DNA of 64,000 nucleotides from Acanthopleura granulata (GCA_016165875.1 JABBOT010000016.1:9796063-9860062); one strand, 5' to 3'. Shown: positions 24,495 through 35,990, counted from the stretch's first letter. Program-made: numbers and translations. Notes: generated by a model from the sequence alone, not told the origin.

Positions 24495-25146
24495 TAACTG
24501 GAAAATCTAAAATTGATCATGTCATCAAACCTGAGCACTATTACTTCTTACATCGGTCTTGTGTCACATTGATGCTATGTACAAAAAATGAAACGTAGTA
24601 TTAAACTGAAAATCCAAGTGTCACAAAAACAGGTGTGTTTGTATCATAATGCTATCATTATATTGATTTCTACAGTGATACAAATTTAACACTTTACAAT
24701 ATGCTAAGAGAATGATGTCATCTAACACTGCCCTACTATCAAATAAACAAAGATTTTCATGATGTGCTTATAAATCTTTGCAAAGTATTGTTACTTAATA
24801 TCATGCAACAACTTGCTTACAATCGTTATGTGAAGTAGTCACCCTTGCAACATTTAACATGTCGTAACGCAGTTCTCCAAAATATGTTTCAGACGAAAAA
24901 TTTTAAAAGTCTTGTAATTTAACTTTATGTTAAAAATTTGCAAACAATCTATACGAAGCGAATCATTTAACACAGAGGACATCAGGCTTTAAAGCATTTA
25001 AGATCTAGACAATACTTTGCGCATGCGTGTTAAGAGAGCGCGCGCTAAATGCAGACAACAAAAAAGAAAAAAAAACTTGCATGAAGACCCGGTGAGTTAG
25101 TAGCACCAATTTAATTCCATACTCACCAGCCTATTAAAGAAGAAAC

Positions 25147-25258
25147 GTTTCCTCTTACCACAATGACGTCGCCATGTATTGTGACATATTCTTTAATACG
25201 GCGTAAAAAACAAATAAATAAATAAATACATACATAAATAAACACACAAATAAATATA
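25147..25258 (+). repeat. SINE family 1, worn 3' fragment
   Basis: CCACAATGACGTCGCCATG, GTGACATATTCTTTAATACG and GCGTAAAAAACAAATAAATA recall the family's 3' end with many changes. Confidence 0.5.
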
Positions 25259-25308
25259 AAGGTAAAAGTTTTCCATTTCTTCCACTGTGTACACATAATA
25301 TGCGTACT

Positions 25309-25392
25309 GGGGCCTCGGTAGCTCAGTTGGTTAGCGTGCTAGCGCAGCGTATTGACCCAGAAGCCTCTCACCATAAATAAATAAAATAAATA
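25309..25392 (+). repeat. SINE family 1, head fused to tail
   Basis: The tRNA-like head (GGGGCCTCGGTAGCTCAGTT, GCTAGCGCAGCGTATTGACC, AGCCTCTCACC) passes directly into ATAAATAAATAAAATAAATA. The whole body between is deleted, as may happen by template jumping during insertion. Confidence 0.8.
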
Positions 25393-25825
25393 CATTTCAT
25401 GGCAAATATTTAGCTGTTTTACGGTGTAATTGATTAAAGGAGGGGAAAACCTTGGCCTATATTGTACCTGGTGGGCTTTCGTGAATCATTCACAGCACCA
25501 CGAAAACATACACGTGAGTGTGAATCCCGGATTTTAAATACAAAGCGAATAGAAAATAGTCCCGCCAAACAGTCTATTGACTATGCTCCACGGTACACGG
25601 GTCCATTCAACCAGCGCAAAAAAACAAGAAAAAAAACCCCAGACCCACAGCCTATTTTTAGAACATGGGCTCACTTGATTTACAAACCCTAGAGGTACAT
25701 GTATGGTAGTTTATTGCCATCTGTGAATTTAGTACATTCTCACTAAGGCTGTGGAGAACTCTTTTTACCATACCAAACAGACTGAGATATATTTTGATTA
25801 GCCCAGAGTCAATATTCGCGTCCAA
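25393..25825. promoter_or_regulatory. Presumed promoter region of second cystine-knot gene
   Basis: No TATA box, CRE palindrome or G-run comparable to the first gene is obvious in the 430 bases before the ATG. The assignment is by position only. Confidence 0.3.
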
Positions 25826-28800
25826 ATGGCGTCGTCAACTCGACTGGTGTATTGCTTGGTAAGTATTTATTGACTATATAGTAACTTTCTGTAGCCTTGC
25901 ATAGAAAACAAATAGGTATGCTTCAGTTCAGCATTCTAGGGGGCCTATATACACGTATGGATTATAAAACTGACTAAAGCTCTGTAACTACAAGATTCAA
26001 GGTGCTATATGTCTACACGGGGAGAGAACTACAGTAAGTAGCTATCACGCTTTGTTTATCTGTAGAACGAACTTAAGCGAAACTGTTTAAGGGCTTAATG
26101 TTTTCTGTAAACAACAAGTCGGGAAGGACTATTTGCTTTCACGTTATGTCGGAAACATCACATTATTTGGCCATTGGATAAAGCTTTTTGTATTATATTT
26201 TGACAGTTAGCCAAGGGCCTGTCTCACAGAAAAGCTGACGACTAATTCAGTCGATTATCAATTTTGTGTATACATGTTTCTGAAGGAAAATGTTTGGCTA
26301 TCGGCTAAAGCTCTTTGTCTTAGATTTTCAAACCTTAATCCGAAATCCTAAGTCATGTCCCACACCGTCTAGGAGGAAGGAAAGCGCGCTTTAAAAGTGT
26401 AATATCTTCAATATTGGAAGGTGTATTTACTGATTAGAAAATAATAGCAATATATCAGCTTCTCTCAGCACAATCTTCAGAATATCGTTTTAAAGCTCAC
26501 AAACCACCAAAACACGTAGGTTGTTGTTGTTTCTCTTCGATTGTCTGCTGTGGGGGTTATGGTTCTTTGTTTACACGCCGTGTTCAAAATGATAATGAAG
26601 AAAACATTATCATCTGTTTCTGATATTTATAAATAGTAATTTAGTTAATCAACCCGGTAAAACCCTTGGTGCTTAACAAGTTTCAAGAGAGAGCTAAATT
26701 AAGTAACTATCACATTTCGCTTATCACTAAAACGCACTTCAACGAAAAAATAAGGGCCAGTTTCTTCTAAACAACAACGTAAGGAAGGACTTAATGATTT
26801 TGGTTTTCACTCTATATGTTGGAAATATCACATTCCACACGGCGTGGATTTCTTGCAAACGGGAAGGACATAACCCGATCCTAGAGCCGCATGTTCGTCG
26901 TCTTGAGTAAGATCGCCAAGTTGGATATATGAACAGTTGCATTCAAAGTGCAACTGAGATAAATGTATATTTGATTATCGAAGGCAAAAAATGGATATAC
27001 TTTATTGTATTTGAAATAAAAAACTAGACTGTAACCGAATTAAGAAAAAAACCTTGGAAGTTTTCATTAAATTGCCTAAGACATAGGCCTATGCCGAAAA
27101 TAATGGACGTGTCCATTGTTTCAGTGCGTTCCAGCTCACATCACCCTAAGTACAGTTTAAGAATTAAATTCTTGGTCACATTGCATTTGTAATACGCCCT
27201 TTAAAAAGTGTCAAAAGGAAGGTGGATCTTCTGAAGTCAAATCGTGCATATCGAAATAAATAGACCTGAGTATGGGCTTTTAAAACATGTTGAAATCAGG
27301 TGGGCAAGTGAAAATCATAGCAAAGGTTTGTGTTGACAATCTGTCACTCGTCAGTATAGGTTTTGTCCCTTATTTCTTACTCCAGGTTGGCATCATTCTA
27401 ATTCTAGTCCTCATCGCAGCCGCAGCTGTAGGGATCCTCGTGTGGAGATTTGCCACGTAAGTTACATAGCAAAACGTCTAAGGATCCTATATATGATTTA
27501 ATTATTTATTTCATTGGTGTTTTAAGCCGAACTCAAGAATATTTCACGTGTATGACGACCACCAGTGTTATGATGGGAGGAGATCGTTCCGAACCCGGGG
27601 GAACCCCACGACCATTCACAGTTTGCTGGCTGACCTTCTCACCCCGAAGTCATGAAAAGATTTACTTACTTTCTTTAGGCCTTTAGACATTTAATCAAGG
27701 ATAATGGGTGTATAAGTTATTTTATTTGTTCTTCTTATTCTGTTATGTTTAATGTAGGCCCATATGGGCAAAGAAATTTGCATCCATTACTAAAGTGTTC
27801 AAGCAGATGGAATGTAAGTCTAGATTTGACGATTGATTAAACGTGGAATTTATACTACGGAGAGTGGAAAGTAGTTTATTCCCCTCTTGATGGAAAATTG
27901 TTCTGAACGGGAAATACTGTAAGTCTAGATTTGACGATTGATTAAACGTGGAATTTATACTACGGAGAGTGGAAAGTAGTTTATTCCCCTCTTGATGGAA
28001 AATTGTTCTGAACGGGAAATACTGCACTGTAACAAAGTCGTGATTTGTTACAAATCATAAACATGTGTTGAGTTTTTCTGTCTGTTCCTCGACAGTGTGG
28101 CCGAAGCTTTAGAGGACTTTGACAGTTGTAGAGAGGAAAATCTATCCGATTTGTTCCCAGGCTATTTCCGTAATGCCGAGCAGCAGTTATTATTCGTGGC
28201 ACAGTTTACTAACGTAACTAGCCCTGTGAAAACATACTCCCCAAAACAATGTGGATTTTATTGCCCTCGTAAAAATACGTCCAACCCTAATGAGATGACT
28301 ACCATCACGTCGAACAACAACAGTACTACAACTACACTGTCCAATGTGGCGAGAAAACGAAGGCGTCGAGATGTCAGCAATGTGTTAACGAAGAGCAAGG
28401 TGGCGTCGTTGAAGGAGTCCCCTTTCCGGAAGAAGCGTGAGGTGCCCTCTGGCGCTACAATTCTGTTTGGACCTGTGTACCACGCTTGTTGTCAGTCGTA
28501 AGTTTTCTTTGAACATGTGTTAAGCTGAAAAAACATGTCCTAATTCAGATTACAAAAATGCAATAATTATGGGCAGGTCATCCTTGGTCATTGACGGAAG
28601 AAGAATTTGAGAATTTTAAGAAAAAAAGAAGGTTGGGATGTATGTAACAATTATTTATATTTCTTTTTAAAAACGAACATCGTTTCCCGCTCAAAACTTG
28701 TTCCATATTAACATTTTTATCTGTTGAACAATTATCTGGAGATATAACATATCTATTTATTTATTTGTTTGTTTATTTGGTGCTTTAAGCCGTACTAAAG

Positions 28801-31170
28801 AATATTTCACTTATACGACGGCTGCCAGCATTGTGGGAGGAAACTGGGGGAAACCGACGACCATCCTCAGGTTGCTAGATTTGATGGTGTCAAAGGCTAA
28901 CATATATATTTTATGAAGACGTATTTTCAAATATTTGCAGTGAACTGACCATCGCCGTTGCCATGAATGGCTGTACAAAGTACAGATCCCTATCTTAACC
29001 TGAAAGGGGCTTCCATGGCCGAGGGGGCTTCAATAACCCTGCCTCTCACCAACGCGATCGCTGTGAGCTCAAGTCCAGCTCATCGTGGCTTCCTCTCCGG
29101 CCATGCATGGGAAGATTCACCAGTAGCCTGCGGGTGGTCGTGGGTTTCCCCCTGGCTCAGCCCGGTTTCCTCATATCATAATGCTGGCTTCCGTAGGTAT
29201 AAGTGAAATATTCTCGAGTATGGCGTAAAACACCAATCAAATAAATAATAAATCTTAACTGTAATCATACTGGTGCCGTTCTGCCATTGAAGTTGTCTCC
29301 CTTCCTGTTTGGCTTTGTCCAGGTGGCGTATCATAACAACTCCGACGTCTGCAGAAACCGTGGAAGGAACTGTCGTGGAATTGGTTCAGAACGTGGCTGG
29401 GTTTTCACAGTACTTCATCTCTGAATATTTCGAGTAAGTTCCCAAAAGCTGCTCAACCCCCGAATGGTCGCGTGTTTCTCATCGGCTCTGCCAGTGCCAG
29501 ATTTCCCCTGACCGCCACATTGCGGCAGCCGCCGCACAAGTAAAATATTCTTGAGTACGGTAAAGTCCTGGTTAATGGGAATGCAGGTTGCCATGGTTGG
29601 CACAATTCACTTTGCCTATGATTGAACTGGACACTTCTGTATAAGTGATTTATTTATTTAATTAGTTAATTATTTATTTGATTGGTTTTTTACGTCGTAC
29701 GCAAGAATATTTCACTTATACAACGCCGGAATGCATTATGGTGGGAGGAAACCAGGCAGAGTCCTGGAGAAACCCACGACCATCCGCAGGTTACTGGCAA
29801 ACCTTCCCACATACGGCCGAACAGGACGCCAGCATGAGCTGAACTTGAACTCACAGCGACCTCTTTGCTGGTGGCTTCTGGGTCATTACGCTGTGCTAGC
29901 GCGCCAACCAACTCAGTCACGGAGGCCCCCTGCATAAATGATGGTCTTTTGTTTACCACCTCAAAGTCATATGTTCCGAAATTATTCATTTACTTAGGAT
30001 CACGAAGCTGCCTGAGACTTAAGTGATATTAAACCCGGGCTTACATTTGAATTTAAATGTTAATTTTTTAAATCATAAAGGTTCGTACTAAAACAATTCT
30101 TAACATTGAATTAAAAAATCTTTAAGGTGCATGAGTGATGAGTGATTCTAACCCATGCAGTAAACTTTTTTGAAGTCAAGACTAACTTTGACTTAAGTCT
30201 AAGGCATATGTGTTATCGTGCGACCTGTGTGTCTGTGTACAGAACAGAGTTTGTCCAGGATATGACAAAGTATATTATGTGTAAGTGATAAGAATGTCTC
30301 GTCAGCTACATTCTGGATACCCCGAGATTCTCCGAGATCAAGCTCTGGATTATGTACACACGATTCCCCCAAAATCGGATGGGGTGTTAAGGCCGCATAT
30401 ATTTTACTAGTAGGTCGCTCCGGAGCTTTACACAGCGACCTAGGATATGGATTTTTTTCTCAATAAAGAGATAAAAAAATAACTGTTGTTCAGCAAGTCA
30501 CAGAACGCGTTGAAAAGCTGAGAAAAATCGAGCTGTAATGCAGTATTATTTACAGTCGAAGTTTGTATAACGCATGTTTACTGAAGATTGAAAATAGTTC
30601 CTTCCGTGAATATTGCTTCCCCTATATATAGTTCCCCTTAATCTTCATATTTTTAAAATGGCTAGTTGCTGCATAGCAAGCTAGCCAGCTAGTGACATTG
30701 AGTTAAGAATGTCAACAACTATTCTCTGCTTTAATAATTATATCTAATTATTAAATCTCTATATTGTGTGTATATTATATAGACATGTTTGCTTCAATAA
30801 TTTTTCAATACTTCAAAACACGATGCAGATTAGTCAGTGAAAACCGTAAGCAAACTCCTAAAAACTCATCCAAAAAGTATTCATTGTCCAATAGTATGTA
30901 TAACAGATGTTTCCGTTAAGGTTTTGATACTTGCAAAAAGCCCGTTTGAAAGGCATTGACCAATGATTTTTTCGCTTATTGAAACAACACTCCTGTTCTG
31001 TTTTGTTTTCCAGAGAGGAATCCACGTGCGAGAACTGTCAGTGCGGCCAGCCAGATCCATTTGTATACAATGCCGTATATTACAAAGACAGACGTGCCAT
31101 TAAGTTCAGGAAGAGATTCGATATTACCTCGATCAAGTTGCCAGGATGCTGCAAATGTTTAAATATTTGA
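25826..31170 (+). CDS. Membrane-anchored neurotrophin/Spaetzle-like cystine-knot precursor, copy 2 (5 exons)
   Basis: Exons 25826-25858, 27386-27456, 28096-28497, 29323-29433 and 31014-31170 give 774 nt (257 aa) with the same phases as the gene at 1957-7448 and identical lengths for exons 2 and 5. The cytoplasmic tail is only 11 residues, and an in-frame TAG lies just upstream of the ATG. A hydrophobic helix follows at 12-31. The prodomain repeats the signature: Cys46, FPGYFR (55-60), Cys87-x3-Cys91. A Ser/Thr/Asn-rich stretch (95-118) has NTS and NNST sequons and may be glycosylated. Two basic sites follow, RKRRRR (121-126) and RKKR (146-149). The mature domain (150-257, 108 aa) has eight cysteines: 166, 167, 211, 214, 216, 251, 252, 254. 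QYF (198-200), CENCQCGQPDPF (211-222) and LPGCCKCLNI (248-257) align with copy 1, but the Cys after QYF in copy 1 is missing. Likely a shed ligand; receptor unknown. Product call is inference from fold-like spacing. Confidence 0.8.
25859..27385 (+). other. Intron 1 of second cystine-knot gene
   Basis: Donor GTAAGT at 25859, acceptor TACTCCAG ending at 27385. No repeat family recognised in its 1.5 kb. Confidence 0.75.
27501..27640 (-). repeat. SINE family 1, 3' two-thirds
   Basis: ATTATTTATTTCATTGGTGT, AACTCAAGAATATTTCACG, GAACCCGGGGGAACCCC and GCTGGCTGACCTTC are the reverse complement of the family body. Confidence 0.8.
27814..28023. repeat. Tandem duplication of exactly 105 bp
   Basis: The units 27814-27918 and 27919-28023 appear identical base for base. 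Both start with GTAAGTCTAGATTTG, so a splice-donor-like GTAAGT is doubled inside the intron. Confidence 0.95.
28751..28879 (-). repeat. SINE family 1, 3' half
   Basis: TATTTATTTGTTTGTTTATT, CCGTACTAAAGAATATTTCA and GACGGCTGCCAGCATTGTGG are visible in reverse orientation; the head is missing. Confidence 0.75.
29005..29254 (+). repeat. SINE family 1, near full length
   Basis: GGGGCTTCCATGGCCGAGGG to CACCAATCAAATAAATAATA. There is a small deletion between A- and B-box regions; B-box-like GAGCTCAAGTCC. Confidence 0.85.
29434..31013 (+). other. Intron 4 of second cystine-knot gene
   Basis: Donor GTAAGT at 29434, acceptor TTTTCCAG ending at 31013. It carries a worn SINE-like piece at about 29447-29570 and a full antisense SINE at 29648-29931. 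A short inverted repeat, AGGTCGCT and AGCGACCT, lies at about 30411-30441. Confidence 0.75.
29648..29931 (-). repeat. SINE family 1, full length
   Basis: Reads tail (TTTATTTATTTAATTAG) to head (AACCAACTCAGTCACGGAGG) with every family block in order on the opposite strand. Confidence 0.9.
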
Positions 31171-31275
31171 AAGATGTTATATGTTTTGTATGAACGTGCC
31201 GAATGCTGTGTCACGCTACGAAAATAGTATTATCATCATGCTCATGGACATGCCATTTGCTATAAAGAAATACGG

Positions 31276-31281
31276 AATAAA
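31276..31281 (+). terminator. Polyadenylation signal AATAAA of second cystine-knot gene
   Basis: AATAAA lies 106 bases after the TGA at 31168-31170, within the usual range for a short 3' UTR. Confidence 0.5.
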
Positions 31282-32690
31282 TTTATCGACTGTATGCATG
31301 CTATATTTCCGACATGTACAGAGTGAGGGTGCACACCACTGTTATAGCGGGTAGTCATAAGTATTGGATGGGCAATAATTTTACACGAATTTATCACCTA
31401 TGTTAAAACTATGGACAGATCACATTCTATATTTACCCAACGCGGACAAATGCTTCTCTTTCCAGCATATAATGAACCGAATGAAAAAAAAAACAACACC
31501 CCTTTGCAATGACAGATGACGGACAGCTCTGTTCCAAAACAGAATATAAAAATGCCGGACGTTTCTGCTGAAATTGAATGACTATAGCTTTGCGCCACAT
31601 CGGCAATAATTCAGCCATATCGTGGAAACTTATTTGAAGAAGTGGCGTAATTGTGATATTCATGAACACACGAAGCAAACGCTCCTTTTTTTTCCCTTAT
31701 GAAATCATGAACTTAAGAGTTGTACATGATAGCAATTTTACGTGGACAACGAATGTATAGTGGATTTCTGACTGTAACACTACTTGACTCCTATACCTGC
31801 AGCCCACCTGGTCATGCTTGGGAAGAGACGTTACTACCGACCTAGGTAAACTCGCTTACATTTCAAGCTTAAAAAGTATGCCTTTTGTATTTGACGGAAG
31901 ATACAGTACAACAAATCATCGTTTCAGAAATAAGCAATTATTTATGGTCAGAGATGTTACCGCAGTGTGGGAAATAAAGTGTCAGATTTTGCACTTACTT
32001 CGCGCAAAGAGTATGGTATATAAAAACACACAGACTGAATTATATGTACAGGTGTGCATATTCTGTTTACACGATGAGCGCTATGTTTTACAAGGTAGCC
32101 ATTATGTTTATAATGTAGGCATTATGTTTACAAGGTACGCATTATGTCACTCCATATAAGCCATAGTCTCTATGAACCTTAAAAGCTTCCCTTAAATGAA
32201 AAAAGTCTGAAACGAAGTCCTATGAAGCTCAATCTAGCTGAATAAGTTCCTCGGTGTTTGTTTTCAAAAGAGATTAAATAATCAAAGAATACGCCTTGCA
32301 TATTTGCTGAAAGCGAAACCCACAAGTCACGACGTTGGACTTCAGTTCGTGGAGGTAATATTGTACTTCCAGTCTGTATATATTCAACCAGCTCTATGTA
32401 TCTACTGCCTCTTGTCTCTGCACAACCAACCCGGGGAAGTACATAGGGTGTGCGGAGTTCTGCCTTCTTGGCTTACAAAGAGATGACCAGCATATACAGT
32501 TTAACATCATGGCAAGTTCCTGAGACGTTCAACATTTCTTTGTCTTTCCATAAAATTGAAGCTTTGCAGATGTTAAGGCAAACCCAAACAAAAATAAAAC
32601 TTATTGCGATCACTGGTATTGGATTTTCGTTAGCAATCCAAGTGTACACAATTACATCGACGTAAATACTTTACGTACCATTATATATAC
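31282..32690. other. Intergenic DNA, nothing recognised
   Basis: Several unsupported open frames; a triple ATTATGTTTA-type echo near 32095-32145 is the only pattern seen. Confidence 0.45.
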
Positions 32691-32929
32691 CGCACTCAGT
32701 CGGTTAGCGCGCTATTGTAGCACAATGACCCGAAGACTCCCACCAAAGTCCAGCTCATGCTGGCTTCTTCTCCGGCCGTAAGCGGGAAAGTTTGCAAACA
32801 ACCTGCGGATGATCGTGGCTGCGCCCGGTTTCCCTCTCACCATAAATGCTTGCCGCCGAGGTTTAAGTGAAATATTCTTGAGCACGGCTTAAAGCAGCAC
32901 CAATCAAAATATAATTAAATAAATAAATT
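32691..32929 (+). repeat. SINE family 1, near full length
   Basis: Starts at CGCACTCAGTCGGTTAGCGC; lacks the GCGGTCGCTGTGAGTT stretch that includes most of the B-box. Tail ATTAAATAAATAAAT. Confidence 0.85.
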
Positions 32930-33519
32930 ACACTATAAAACTAATCGGTGGTCCAGAGAACGTTTGTGCCTCTTCATTGGTTCTGATATGATTAATTACA
33001 TGTTCACTCTGTATCAGGATATGGGTGTATGTGGCGTCGGTAAGCCTCAGTCTCTGGTAACGTTCAACAGAATTTACTACGGCATCCCCAACAAATAACG
33101 CAAGGCGCTACAGGATTCAATATTTCGGTTTTGTTTAAACCATTTTCAACAAAGGATATCATTTTTAAATGGTGTAAATAAAGCGAAATTTTCAAGAATA
33201 TCATTCAGTATTCCGAAATAATGAGTCATACATCGCCTTGCCTCATTTGTGTGAATGACCACAGTAATCTACTCCTTGAAACCTATCAGTGGAAAATGCA
33301 TGGAACTACTAGCAATGTTATAACTCTTATAATGGGAGACGCCTCAGCCATTCATGAATTCTCTCGCTCTTTCTGTTTGTAGAGCCTGCGTGTCAGTAAG
33401 CAATCGACAAAGCTCTTGTGAAAGTTTCCGCTTTCTTGCGTTTGTTGAAGAGCACTTGCCTTCCTCCACTATGGTGTGCAGATCAGTACACCACATGTAG
33501 GAAATTTCGTCAATAATTT
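32930..33519. other. Intergenic DNA, nothing recognised
   Basis: No gene or family repeat recognised. Confidence 0.45.
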
Positions 33520-33640
33520 GTCAAAGGTCGGTGGTTAACCCCGGCACACCGGTTTTAACTACAGATAGCACTGACCGCCATTGTATAAATGAGAAATTCT
33601 TGACTTTGTCGTTAACCATCAGTCAAGTTAAAAATATAAA
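33520..33640 (+). repeat. SINE family 2, 3' fragment
   Basis: AAAGGTCGGTGGTTAACCCC, GGCACACCGGTTTTAAC, CTGACCGCCATTGTATAAAT and GAGAAATTCTTGAC follow the family order. Confidence 0.65.
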
Positions 33641-34370
33641 CTACGGAATCCGTAACACTGAGAACGAACCAACTTCGGCACCCAAGAAATTTTCACACTG
33701 TGAGCTCCTTGAGAGATTTCGCTGGCAAAACAAGTGGAGTTATGACAAGCCCCCTTCAATTAATGCGTCAGCTGAACTAACCATTCCATTTAAATCACAC
33801 CATGAATGCCGGAGAAAAGCCATTTGTTCTTGTTACTCATTTAAAGCCGCAAATTTCAGATCACTCAGCAGATTCACTATTTTTCTCGTAGGCAATTATG
33901 TATACATTATTCTGAACCTTTGTCTTCGTCCACCAAGTACGTGATATTTTGAGGGGGAAACACACATAGACAGTGGTAGATGGAGGAATGCTTGAAACAT
34001 ATGATTGGTTCACTGGTAAGACGTTAATGGGCAATAATCAGTACTTCCTTGAAATGCCCGATGGTGGAGCTGCCTAACTCACAGGATTTCGCTTGTGAAA
34101 TCTCTAGCACATGTTACTTGCGCCGGTTGTGTGTGAATGGGTTAAGGGAAGACAACCAAATAATCCTTCACGTACTGCTAAAACAGAAAACGTCCTTGAC
34201 TTCATAAAGAGGCTTTTGCAAGCTGGCAGGATAAGATCACAGACGTTTGTATATGCGTATACATGCAGCTACTTCTGATTTATTAGTTCTCATCCCGTTG
34301 TAGTACATTCCAAGATCGTTGTCCTATAAGCAGGTGAAGATACAAACAAAATCTTCAACATATATACATA
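33641..34370. other. Intergenic DNA, nothing recognised
   Basis: A 137-codon frame (33531-33944) begins inside the SINE piece and has no recognisable motif; I do not call it a gene. Confidence 0.45.
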
Positions 34371-34653
34371 CTTACTTATTTAATTCATTGGTGTTTCACG
34401 CAGTACTCATTTCATTGCATTTCATTCAGTGAAAAATGAAAGTAAATAAATACCTAAAATAAATAAATAGGTGGCACCATAATTATGGTGGGGTAAAACC
34501 CGGCACAGCCCGGTAGAAACCCAGGACCATTCGCAGGTTGCTAGTAGACAGGTGAGAAAGCCAGCATGAGTGCACTCACAGCGACCGTATTGGTGAGAGG
34601 CACCTGGGAAATTACGCTGAAGAATCGCGTTAACCATCTCGACCAAGGGCACC
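34371..34653 (-). repeat. SINE family 1 interrupted by a second repeat
   Basis: The SINE tail (34371-34409) and body (from about 34472, GGTGGCACCATAATTATGG onward) are separated by about 62 bases. That insert, with TTTCATTCAGTGAAAAATG and AAGTAAATAAATACC, is almost the same as 37540-37605. Confidence 0.75.
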
Positions 34654-34764
34654 TTATGTATATGCATACAGTTGCTATTGTAAATAGAGAGAGACTATAT
34701 ATTTCTAATCACAATCGGAGTGCTAACATGATAGCAGTGCACAATATTCTAACAAAACTTATGA

Positions 34765-35026
34765 GGGGCCTCCGTGGATCAGTCGGTTAGCGTGCTAGCA
34801 CAATAGCCCAGAAGCCTCCCATCAAAGCGGTCGCTATGAGTTTAAGTCCAGCTCATGCCGGCTTCCTCTCTGGTCATACGAAGGAAGGTCTGCCAGCAGT
34901 CTGCAGATGGCGGTAAGTTTCCCGCGGGCTCTGCCCTTTTTCCTCGCACCATAATGCTGGCCGAGGTGGTATAAGTGAAATATTCTTGAGTGCGGCGTAA
35001 AACACAAATCAAATAATAAATCAAAA
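34765..35026 (+). repeat. SINE family 1, full length
   Basis: GGGGCCTCCGTGGATCAGTC to CAAATCAAATAATAAATC with all blocks present and moderate divergence. Confidence 0.9.
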
Positions 35027-35369
35027 CGCAAGATCACCCATTCGTAAGAGGGAAGTCAAATAAGACATTAAGAAATAATAATTCTAAAACGCCCACAATC
35101 CTCTTGGCCTTTAACCACCGAAGCTGTGAAAATTGTAAAATATTTAAGCGCCACAAATCAATAATAAATTCTTTGTATTCCAAAACTAATCGTAAGGGTA
35201 CCAGGAATTCAGGACAGAATGAGATTACATACACCGGATGGAGGAACGAACATGGATTGGTTTCCCTTTGCATGTTAACTGAATCACACGCAACTATTTT
35301 CTTTTACACTCTACGTACTTAAACACTGGTCCGTAATGCTGAGAATATTGGTAAACATTGCTTTGGTTT

Positions 35370-35632
35370 TTATTTATTTACTTATTGAAGTTTCACGCCG
35401 TCCGCAAGAATATTTCACTTATACGACGGCGGCTAGTGTTATAGTGGGAGAAAACCGGGCAGAGCCCGGGGGAAACCCAGGACCACCCGCAGGATGCTGG
35501 GAGACCTTCCCACATATGTGACCGGAAATGAACCCAGCGTGAGTTGAACTTGAATTCACAGCGAGCGCATTGGTGAGGGGCTCCTGGGTAGCGGCCCTGA
35601 GTCAGCACGCTAACCCTTGGTCACGAAAGAGC
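35370..35632 (-). repeat. SINE family 1, full length, split by the duplication edge
   Basis: Runs from TTATTTATTTACTTATTG to the decayed head CACGCTAACCCTTGGTCACG and AAAGAGCC. The left border of the 7.36-kb duplication (after 35622) cuts through its last ten bases. Confidence 0.85.
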
Positions 35633-35874
35633 CATAACGTACATAAGGTGCACGACAGGCTTTTCTCGGTCGGACAGAGCACGTGACTAAGGAATTCACG
35701 TTCAAGGCCTATGTTGGAACATTACTAATCTAGGATACGGGAAGACCGATCCCGTACCTAACTCGAAAGACCAGCTTCGTTTCAAAGCTTTATTTCATAT
35801 TTCCAAAGCCCTGGCGTTTTCACTCAGCTCAAACCTCGCTCCCATTGCTATTCGTCTGACGTTCACCAACGAGA

Positions 35875-35990
35875 TCCTGTGTTCAAATCCAGCTTTGGTC
35901 ACATAGACTGCAGCCTGAAGTCAGGCACCAGGCGAAGGGCGGTGGTTTACTCCAGGCTTTTACCAGTATATTTGGTGAAGTATTCATAAA
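35875..35990 (+). repeat. SINE family 2-like fragment
   Basis: TGTTCAAATCCAGCTTTGG is B-box-like, and GGTGGTTTACTCCAGGC is the start of the family's 3' part. The same piece is at about 43236-43351 in the second unit. Confidence 0.45.

Larger units (their letters stand above)
27457..28095 (+). other. Intron 2 of second cystine-knot gene
   Basis: Donor GTAAGT at 27457, acceptor CGACAG ending at 28095. It contains an antisense SINE piece (27501-27640) and an exact 105-bp tandem duplication (27814-28023). Confidence 0.75.
28498..29322 (+). other. Intron 3 of second cystine-knot gene
   Basis: Donor GTAAGT at 28498, acceptor TTTGTCCAG ending at 29322. It holds two SINE family 1 copies in opposite orientations (28751-28879 minus, 29005-29254 plus). 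Confidence 0.75.

Noticed and set aside
27749..28027. Minus-strand frame with an internal peptide repeat
   Set aside because: The repeat is the 105-bp intron duplication; 105 is a multiple of three, so the frame stays open by chance.
33531..33944. 137-codon open frame on the + strand
   Set aside because: It begins within a SINE family 2 fragment and the rest has no recognisable domain or splice context.
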